DNA of 64,000 nucleotides from Gilichinskyi gelida (lineage in GTDB: Bacteria; Acidobacteriota; Thermoanaerobaculia; Gp7-AA8): assembly GCA_038040385.1 (NCBI GenBank), contig JBBPII010000018.1, forward strand, positions 1 to 64,000, given 5' to 3'. Under the pieces are notes generated by a model, which was not told the origin of the DNA, did not search any database, and saw nothing but the letters and a program-made list of their open reading frames with translations. This document shows, piece after piece, positions 57,995 to 64,000 of this stretch (the stretch's first letter is position 1; the number at the start of each line of letters is the position of its first letter). A program made the position numbers and the translations under genes.

Positions 57995-60316
57995 ATGCCT
58001 TCACCCCTGGTCACTTATCTCGCCTCCCGTCCCGACTCCGCCATGTTCCTGGTGCCGTCGGAGGTGGGCCGCAACGTGGAGGAGCTTTTCCCGCGCTCCG
58101 AGTCGCTGCCGCAGCCGTACAAAATCTTTCCGGCGGACGAGACCCAGGGGCCGGTCCTCGGGTTCCCGCTGGCCGACACGCCGGTGATGCGCGACCTCGA
58201 CGCGCGGCTCGACCGCTGGCTGGCCGACGAGGTGGTCTGGCAGGTCAGCCGCACGCCGGCGGCGCGGGAGAAGGCGCAGCTCTCCCTCGGCAACTACCTC
58301 GGCCCGCTGATGCGCGCGGCGGAGAACGCGCTGGTCTCGAACCTTCTCAACGACTACCACGCCGTCTTCTGGCTCGCGCACTCGCTCGATCTGGCGCGGC
58401 AGTTTTCGTCCGTGCCGCGGCGGATCAGCGTCGTCGACAGCCAGGCCGGGCGCCTGCAAGGCGACGCGTTCAAGTACCGCATCTACTCGCGCTGGGCGGC
58501 GGAGGCGCGCGAGCAGATGACGCAGCTCGCGGCGAAGGTCTCGTCGATCCTCGACGGCGAAGAGCAGCGCGGCCTGCAGTTCTTCCGGCTGCTGCAGGAC
58601 GACGTCCTGGTGCTGACCGAGGAGTTCATCGGGCCGGATCTGCGCGAGCTGCGCTCGTTCGTCAACGGCTACCTCCACCGCGACTTCCAGAGCTTCCGCG
58701 ACTCCATCGAGCGGATGCGGGAGATCGCCGCCGACCTGCTGTCGAAGGACAAGACCTTCAGGGCCGTCCTGCCGCTGTTCGGCGCCACCGCCGAGCAGGG
58801 GGTGTCGATGGCGCTGTTGCTCGACACCCGCTTCCAGAACTTCCTCTTCGAGCAGAACACGATGCAGAACGGCGTCACGCGCGAGGACCGCGAGCAGTTC
58901 CAGCTCCTGGCGCGCCGGCTGCGCGAGTTCGCGGTGCTCAACCAGCTCCGGCGCGGCATCACCTGGATGTCCGTGGCGCACGACGGGGAGATCGTGTCGA
59001 CCGACAAGCGCTCGAGCATGACCTACTCGCGATCGACGCGGCCGCTCGACTTCGGCCGCCCGGGCGTCGTCGATCCGATGGTTCATCGCTTCGGTCTCAT
59101 CTACGACATCTCCAACTTCACCGAGACCCTCGGCGACCTCCGCCGCAGCGGGCGGAAGGAGGAGATCAACTCCTACCGGCAGATGCTGCTGTTCCAGCGC
59201 AAGCTCGAAGTGATCGCCGACCGCCACGCCCTGCAGTTCGAGAAGTTCCTCGGCGACGGCGCCTTCTACACCACCCGCCGCGCCGGGCGGCTGGTGCGCG
59301 CCGCGGTAGAGATCCAGCGGTTCTACTCTGAGATGCGGCGCAAAGGATTCGCCTTCAACAAGGGTCTCCGCATCGCGATCAACTTCGGCTACTACCGCCT
59401 CTTGCCGATGAAGGGGACCGGAACCTCGGAGCGCATCACGGAGTTCTACGGACCGGGCATCGTGGAGCTGTCGCGGCTCACCACCGGCAAGGCGAACAAG
59501 GAGATCGAGGACTTCGCCGCGTTCCTCGTGGCCCATGGCTACAACCAGATGAAGGTGCAGAACTTCTTCGCGCCGCTGGCGCGCGGCGTCGACGTCATCG
59601 ACCACGCCCAGCACGCCCGCGAGTTCTACGCGTACGTCAACGCCACCGGCCATCTGGTCAACGAGGGCATCGTCGGCTCCATGTCGCTGCTGCAGGAGTT
59701 GTCGAACGAGCTGGCCGCGGAGGCGCAGCCGCTGGTGCGGCTGCGGACGTCGTTCGGCGCGTACATCGGCTTCGCGCCGGCGATCGTGGGGCTGGAGTGG
59801 ATCGGCCTCCGTCTGATCGGCATGGTGTCGCTCAAGGGGCTGGACCAGGTGGAAGTCGGCGAGATCGCGCCGTTCGCGCCTGGCGAAGCGGAGGCCACGC
59901 CGATCGAGGCCGGCGAGACGCTGGTGGCGCTGCTGCGGCAGATGTTCCATCAGCAGGACGAAGTCGCCGGCGTCGTGGCCGCGGACACCACTCACGAGCG
60001 CGTCGTGCCGAACGAGATCGTGGTCTGCGCGCGCCACACGGCGATGGACGACGACGAGGTGCTCATCGGCGTCTGGGATCCCGTCTCCGACGACGTGAAC
60101 AATCCCGTGCGCATCCCCCGCAGCGACTTCCAGCGCCTCTTCTCCCTCAGCGGCGAGCTCACCGCCGAGTCGCTCAGCTTCCGCAAGGAGACCGTGCGCG
60201 ACATTTACCAGCGCCTCTCCGACCGCTCCCCCGCCCCCGCCGTCCCGCTCGCCGAGTACCGCGAGCGCAACGAGAGCGAGGCGTTCGTGTTGGGGGATGT
60301 GGTCGAGCGGCTTTAG
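57995..60316 (+). CDS. Large cytoplasmic protein with class III cyclase-like domain
   Basis: The 773-residue protein has no membrane segments. Residues about 365-480 follow the nucleotide cyclase/CHD pattern: FGLIYDISNFTETLGDLRRS, LEVIADRHALQFEKFLGDGAFYTTRRAGRLVRAAVEIQRFY and GLRIAINFGYYRLLPMKGTG. The first metal Asp and the GDG turn are kept, while substrate residues cannot be judged. The N-terminal 350 residues are helical and unrecognised. It could be a signalling cyclase or a catalytically dead derivative. The -10 box TATAAT lies 14 bases before the ATG. Confidence 0.7.
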   Translation: MPSPLVTYLASRPDSAMFLVPSEVGRNVEELFPRSESLPQPYKIFPADETQGPVLGFPLADTPVMRDLDARLDRWLADEVVWQVSRTPAAREKAQLSLGNYLGPLMRAAENALVSNLLNDYHAVFWLAHSLDLARQFSSVPRRISVVDSQAGRLQGDAFKYRIYSRWAAEAREQMTQLAAKVSSILDGEEQRGLQFFRLLQDDVLVLTEEFIGPDLRELRSFVNGYLHRDFQSFRDSIERMREIAADLLSKDKTFRAVLPLFGATAEQGVSMALLLDTRFQNFLFEQNTMQNGVTREDREQFQLLARRLREFAVLNQLRRGITWMSVAHDGEIVSTDKRSSMTYSRSTRPLDFGRPGVVDPMVHRFGLIYDISNFTETLGDLRRSGRKEEINSYRQMLLFQRKLEVIADRHALQFEKFLGDGAFYTTRRAGRLVRAAVEIQRFYSEMRRKGFAFNKGLRIAINFGYYRLLPMKGTGTSERITEFYGPGIVELSRLTTGKANKEIEDFAAFLVAHGYNQMKVQNFFAPLARGVDVIDHAQHAREFYAYVNATGHLVNEGIVGSMSLLQELSNELAAEAQPLVRLRTSFGAYIGFAPAIVGLEWIGLRLIGMVSLKGLDQVEVGEIAPFAPGEAEATPIEAGETLVALLRQMFHQQDEVAGVVAADTTHERVVPNEIVVCARHTAMDDDEVLIGVWDPVSDDVNNPVRIPRSDFQRLFSLSGELTAESLSFRKETVRDIYQRLSDRSPAPAVPLAEYRERNESEAFVLGDVVERL

Positions 60317-60403
60317 TGCTGAGTGCGGCTGCAAATAAAGTCACTGGCCGAGCGGTACCGCTCGCTCCCGAAGACCGCGCGGAGACGGGCATCCGATGAC
60401 GGA

Positions 60404-60449
60404 ACTTTGACGAAGCGTGACGTATAACTTCGACGAAGCGTGACGTATA
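60404..60449 (+). repeat. Tandem 23-base direct repeat
   Basis: ACTTTGACGAAGCGTGACGT-ATA at 60404-60426 is repeated at 60427-60449 with a single T/C change. The second copy is followed by AACTTTT, and GAGGTGAGG with the small gene start comes next. It is placed where an operator or iteron-like binding site would control the following pair. Confidence 0.8.
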
Positions 60450-60472
60450 AACTTTTGCGAGGTGAGGATATC

Positions 60473-60724
60473 TTGACAAGCAAGGCTTGGTTGCGATGCG
60501 AGGTAGCCCCGGGAATGTTCTCGAACGAGAAGGCCATCGGGGTTACCACGGCGGACGGGGAAGTCGTCTCGTTCTTCATTTCGGACGATTTCGTAAAAGA
60601 TGATGAGATCGCGGTGGAGATTGTCGCGCGTAACGGTGAGTACGGTGTTGTCGCGCTGCCCGAGAGGACGTTCGAGGGCTCAAACGTTGCGCGAGTTCCC
60701 ATGCAAGCTCTTCGTTTTGTATGA
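60473..60724 (+). CDS. Small protein encoded with dCTP-deaminase-like gene
   Basis: The 83-residue beta-rich protein (TSKAWLRCEVAPGMFSNEKA, SFFISDDFVKDDEIAVEIVA) matches no family I know. Start TTG 60473 is chosen because GAGGTGAGG lies 5 bases upstream; a GTG at 60440 would start within the 23-base repeat. It overlaps the Dcd-like gene in ATGA. G+C is clearly lower than in neighbouring genes, pointing to recent transfer of the pair. Confidence 0.6.
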   Translation: MTSKAWLRCEVAPGMFSNEKAIGVTTADGEVVSFFISDDFVKDDEIAVEIVARNGEYGVVALPERTFEGSNVARVPMQALRFV

Positions 60725-61305
60725 TCCTTTCGAACGTCGGCATTCAAGCGGCGCTCGATGCGGCAGACCTCGTCATCACCCCCGAACCTACTCCGAGACG
60801 CCCCACTGAGCACCAAGGTTCGTGTCCCTACGACACGTGCACGGTTAACCTACAGCTCGGCCCTGAGATCGCAATTCCAAAACCAGGGAAGCCCCTCACG
60901 CTCGACCTCAGACGTGGCGGCATCGCCAAATTTTTGCCCGAGCTATATTCAACCACGACTATTGATGCGGGTGGCTATGCGCTTGCTCCAAATAAGTTCA
61001 TCCTTGCACGGACGCTTGAGCGGGTAAGCCTCCCGATTCGCGAAGGAAGACCCTGCTACGCTGCGAGGATCGAGGGGCGCAGTTCGTTCGCCAGAATCGG
61101 GTTGCTAGTTCACTTCACTGCTCCGACAATTCATGCGGGATTTGAGGGAACGATTACCCTTGAAATGATTAACCTGGGGCTGTATCCAATCTCTTTGTTT
61201 CCAGGGATGGAAGTCTGCCAGTTGATAATCGAAGAGGTCTCCTCCTTGCCATTCGCAAACCCAAGCGACTTTCACGCTCAATCGGCGCCGACCGGAAGTC
61301 GCTAA
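60721..61305 (+). CDS. dcd: dCTP deaminase/dUTPase-superfamily protein
   Basis: The 194-residue protein is near family length. Conserved blocks include CPYDTCTVNLQLGPEI (usual sYDLRLG), ALAPNKFILARTLERVSLP, EGRSSFARIGLLVHFTAPTI with the R-S-S and A-R motif, and HAGFEGTITLEMINLG with the catalytic Glu region. Dcd makes dUTP from dCTP; relatives defend against phages by depleting dCTP. The low G+C, the unknown partner gene and flanking repeats suggest an accessory rather than housekeeping copy. Confidence 0.82.
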   Translation: MILSNVGIQAALDAADLVITPEPTPRRPTEHQGSCPYDTCTVNLQLGPEIAIPKPGKPLTLDLRRGGIAKFLPELYSTTTIDAGGYALAPNKFILARTLERVSLPIREGRPCYAARIEGRSSFARIGLLVHFTAPTIHAGFEGTITLEMINLGLYPISLFPGMEVCQLIIEEVSSLPFANPSDFHAQSAPTGSR

Positions 61306-61398
61306 AAACCAGCCTACTCCCGACCAGGAAACCAAGTACGCGCGTCAGAAGCCGGGGTGTACGGCTTCCATCTCCGGAGCCCAAGTTTCCGGCGAATT

Positions 61399-61510
61399 CC
61401 TGAGTGCTGAGTGCTGAGTGCTGAGTGAGTCTACGAATAGTGGACTTCTTGACTGAGCACGTGCCGAAGACTACTCAGCACTCAGGACTCAGCACTCAGC
61501 ACTCAGCACT
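61399..61510. repeat. Inverted repeat built from GAGTGCT heptamers
   Basis: Left arm CTGAGTGCTGAGTGCTGAGT and onward (61399-61430). Right arm ACTCAGCACTCAGGACTCAG and onward (61473-61510). Each arm consists of four to five 7-base units. A lone unit, AGTGCTGAGTGC, also lies at 60316-60327 on the other side of the Dcd pair. Reading through the right arm would add STQHSAL-type residues to the helicase. Confidence 0.88.
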
Positions 61511-61535
61511 CCTCCGGGCTGTTACCATCGTCGCG

Positions 61536-63968
61536 GTGCGCATCAATCACGAACAACGAGAGATTGTGTGCAGTGTGGGCGATCTCGTTTACGAATCGAC
61601 CTACCGCCGCATCGGCGTGGAGCGCGGCGACGGGTTCCGGCGGATGTGGATCGGGCAGGACATCCACAGCCGCCGCGCGGAGTTGCGCGCGTCCGAGGAT
61701 CCGAACTACCGGGCCGAGGTGCACGTGGTGCATCGGGTGGAGCGGCGCGGGTGGGCGGTCACCGTCACCGGGCGCATCGATGGGCTCTCGGTGGACCGTG
61801 ACGCGCAGGTCGTCGGCATCGAAGAAGTGAAGTCCATCCACTTCGATCTGGAGCTCGAAGCGCTCTACAGGTCGGAGAAGCTGCAGCGCAATCTCTTTCA
61901 GCTCCTCCTCTACTCGCTCTTCCTCTCCGAGCAGCCCGACTTCGCCGGCTTCACCTTCGCGCCGCAATTAGTACTAATCGATCTAATCAGCGGCGACACC
62001 CGCGCCATCGACGCGGAGTTCGAGCGGCCCCGCGTGGCCGGCGCGCTCGACGACGCCATCGACAAACTGATCGACGAGATCGAGTCGGCGCACGCGCTGC
62101 TCGAGGCGAAGAAGGCGTTCGCGGACACCCTCGCCTTCCCGTACGAGCGGATGCGCCCCTTCCAGTCGGAGATGGTCGACGCCGTGGCCCGCGCCGTCCG
62201 CCAGCGCGAGGCGCTTTTGGTCTCCGCGCCGACCGGTGTCGGCAAGACCATCGCCGCGCTTTTTCCCGCCGTCCGCGAGTCGCTGCGCGCGGGAAAGAAG
62301 CTCTTCTTCCTCACTTCGAAGACGCTGCAGCAGGACGCGGCCATCGAGGCGCTGCGCATGCTCAACGACGGCGCCTTCCGCGTCCTCCGCATCCGCGCCA
62401 AGCAGAAGATGTGCGCGCACACGGAGATGATCTGCCACGAGGACTTCTGTCCCTTCGCCGCGGCGTACTCGGAGAAGATGAAGGCTTCCGGCCTCGTGTC
62501 GCACATCGCCACCACGATGAGCTACTTCGATCCCGACATCACCTTCGAGCTGTCGCGCTCCACCGAGGTCTGCCCGTTCGAGGTTTCGCTCGAGCTGATC
62601 GAACAGGCCGACGTCATCGTCTGCGACTACAACTACATCTTCGATCCGTACGTCGGCCTCAAGGCCTACCAGCAGGACAACGACTACGGCGACTGCGTGC
62701 TGGTCGTCGACGAGGCGCACAACCTCGTCGACCGCGGCCGCGGCTACTACTCGCCGGAGCTGCAGGAGAAGTCGCTCGACGCCGTGCGTAATCATCTCGC
62801 CTCGCGCAACTGCTGGGTGGAGGGGTGGGAGGAGCTGCTCGAGCTTCTCCGCGATCACCTCCGCGCGCTTGCCGAGACTCTGGAAGACGACGTGAAGCAG
62901 GCCCTCTGCGAGCCCGACCGCGAGCTGTTCATGGAGCAGCGCGTGGAGTGGGAGCGCATCGTCATGAGCTACATCGGCTGGAAGATCGAGAACCGCATCG
63001 TCGAGGAAGACGATCCGGTCATCGACTTCTACTTCAAGCTGGTGAAGTTCACGAACCTGCTCAACGACGGGGGCGAGGAGTTCTCGCACCTCATCGAGAA
63101 GAGTCCGGAGGGGCTGCGCCTCAAGATTTTCTGCAAAGACCCCTCGCGCTTCCTCGGCAAGATCTTCGAATCCGCGCACGCCACGATCGCCCTCTCCGCC
63201 ACGCTCGAGCCGTTCGACTTCTACCGCAAGACCCTCGGCATGCCGGAGAAGCGGTCGTCGGAGCTGTCGCTGCCGTCGCCGTTCCCGCGCGACAACCGCA
63301 AGATCGTCGTCATATCCGACGTCGACACCACGTACAAGCAGCGCGCGAATCACTACGACGGCATCGCCAAAAACGTCGCCGATATCGCCGAGGCGGGCGA
63401 CGGCAATTTCCTGGCGCTCTTTCCCAGCTACGCGTTCTTGCGCGAGGTCGCCGAGCGGATGCCGCCTATCCGCAAGCGGGTGATCGCCCAGCGGACGGAC
63501 ATGACCGACTACGAGCGCAACGCCATCCTCGACATCCTCCGCGACAAGCCGACGCGCGGAAATCTCATCCTCGCCGTCTCCGGCGGCATGTACGCCGAGG
63601 GGGTCGATTACCGCGGTGACATGCTCTCGGGCGTGATGGTGGTGGGGCCGGCGCTGCCGCAGGTCAGCTTCGAGCAGGAGCTGCTCAAGCGCTATTACGA
63701 CGACCAGTACGGCGCCGGCTTCGAGTTCGCGTATCTGATCCCCGGCATGACGCGCGTGGTGCAGTCGGCGGGTCGCGTGATCCGCAGCGAGAGCGACGTC
63801 GGCGTCATCGCTCTCCTCTGCCGGCGCTTCACGCAGGAGAGCTACACCCGCTTTTTCCCCACCGACTGGTACGACGAGTCGCCGCGCGAGCTCATCTCCC
63901 GAAAGCCGGCGAGCGAGATCCGAGCGTTTTTCGAGGCGAAGAACACGCCGCAGTTGAGGCTGGTGTGA
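61536..63968 (+). CDS. PD-(D/E)XK nuclease-XPD/DinG-type helicase fusion
   Basis: The 810-residue protein has an N-terminal nuclease-like domain with D82 (TGRIDGL) and E97-x-K99 (GIEEVKSI), a RecB/Cas4-like PD-(D/E)XK arrangement. The helicase follows: Walker A SAPTGVGKTIAA (about 229), four cysteines between about 292 and 347 (KMCAHTEMICHEDFCPF, EVCPF) for an iron-sulfur cluster, DEAH box at about 392 (VVDEAHNLVDRG), and the C-terminal motifs FLALFPSYAFL and QSAGRVIRSESDVG. This is an XPD/DinG-family 5'-3' helicase, probably for DNA repair. Start GTG 61536 is chosen because earlier codons come from the GAGTGCT repeat. Confidence 0.9.
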   Translation: MRINHEQREIVCSVGDLVYESTYRRIGVERGDGFRRMWIGQDIHSRRAELRASEDPNYRAEVHVVHRVERRGWAVTVTGRIDGLSVDRDAQVVGIEEVKSIHFDLELEALYRSEKLQRNLFQLLLYSLFLSEQPDFAGFTFAPQLVLIDLISGDTRAIDAEFERPRVAGALDDAIDKLIDEIESAHALLEAKKAFADTLAFPYERMRPFQSEMVDAVARAVRQREALLVSAPTGVGKTIAALFPAVRESLRAGKKLFFLTSKTLQQDAAIEALRMLNDGAFRVLRIRAKQKMCAHTEMICHEDFCPFAAAYSEKMKASGLVSHIATTMSYFDPDITFELSRSTEVCPFEVSLELIEQADVIVCDYNYIFDPYVGLKAYQQDNDYGDCVLVVDEAHNLVDRGRGYYSPELQEKSLDAVRNHLASRNCWVEGWEELLELLRDHLRALAETLEDDVKQALCEPDRELFMEQRVEWERIVMSYIGWKIENRIVEEDDPVIDFYFKLVKFTNLLNDGGEEFSHLIEKSPEGLRLKIFCKDPSRFLGKIFESAHATIALSATLEPFDFYRKTLGMPEKRSSELSLPSPFPRDNRKIVVISDVDTTYKQRANHYDGIAKNVADIAEAGDGNFLALFPSYAFLREVAERMPPIRKRVIAQRTDMTDYERNAILDILRDKPTRGNLILAVSGGMYAEGVDYRGDMLSGVMVVGPALPQVSFEQELLKRYYDDQYGAGFEFAYLIPGMTRVVQSAGRVIRSESDVGVIALLCRRFTQESYTRFFPTDWYDESPRELISRKPASEIRAFFEAKNTPQLRLV

Positions 63969-64000
63969 GATTCGCGGCGCTACTCCTCCTCGCCGCGTGC
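63965..64000 (+). CDS. Partial lipoprotein gene, cut by the window end
   Basis: GTG 63965 overlaps the helicase stop in GTGA. It begins a frame VRFAALLLLAAC, a complete lipoprotein signal peptide with lipobox LAAC in the 12 codons visible. The rest lies outside the window, so the function is unknown. Confidence 0.65.
   Translation, partial: MRFAALLLLAAC

Overview
The window is GC-rich (roughly two thirds G+C) chromosomal DNA from a Gram-negative bacterium. It has lipoprotein signals, LolC/E-type and LolB-like proteins, a TonB C-terminal protein, a kinase with a beta-propeller, DUF4388/TPR proteins, a 2-oxoacid:ferredoxin oxidoreductase and many signal-peptide proteins of unknown role. This mix is most like Acidobacteriota (Thermoanaerobaculia-like) or a related deep lineage. 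That placement is an inference, because no rRNA or tRNA gene was seen.

Layout. 0.2-7.7 kb: receptor kinase, TauE/SafE permease, double methyltransferase, HisN-like phosphatase, NUDIX protein and MBL hydrolase. 7.8-9.6 kb: accessory patch with a frameshifted secreted protein between two copies of the MBL gene 3' end, then a toxin-antitoxin pair. 9.6-18.7 kb: membrane and secreted proteins, HrpB helicase, Rieske-FAD reductase divergent from an HExxH peptidase, and a MarR-YceI operon. 18.8-23.9 kb: lower-GC accessory region with a broken DUF4386 gene, an IS1380-type element with TTAG target duplication, and three unknown genes. 23.9-30.8 kb: thioesterase-TetR operon, ispE-lolB-like-TPR operon, DUF4388/J-like/TPR protein and a TonB-like protein. 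30.9-45.1 kb: korBA, plsC, secreted propeller, selA, MXAN_5187-like and TPR lipoprotein, lysS, LolC/E-type permease with a lipoprotein, rimI-tsaB and dCMP deaminase. 45.2-51.1 kb: a truncated receiver followed by a compact six-gene operon (TrmB-like regulator, two radical SAM enzymes, thymidylate-kinase-like protein, DUF5680 protein, PfkB kinase). This is the best candidate for an undescribed pathway. 51.2-64 kb: FHA protein interrupted at an A10 run, SpoIID-like lipoprotein, frameshifted aminotransferase, DnaC-like ATPase, cyclase-domain protein, a low-GC dCTP-deaminase pair and a nuclease-helicase fusion.

Two features run through the whole window. First, intergenic spacers carry several families of inverted repeats. 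Some are built from 7- or 8-base units (CGTTGGC, GAGTGCT, GCTAGCA, CCGAGACC). Others form long hairpins or a cloverleaf (GTCATCC...GGATGAC; TTTATCC...GGATAAA). They sit at gene borders and in places supply start codons, C-terminal tails or a truncation point. Second, many operon-leading genes lack a Shine-Dalgarno sequence and have a TANNNT -10-like box 6 to 14 bases before the start, suggesting leaderless transcription, while genes inside operons are usually joined by 4-base ATGA/GTGA/TTGA overlaps.

Five genes carry single-base frame breaks. These could be real decay, slippage or assembly errors, and only the reads can decide.
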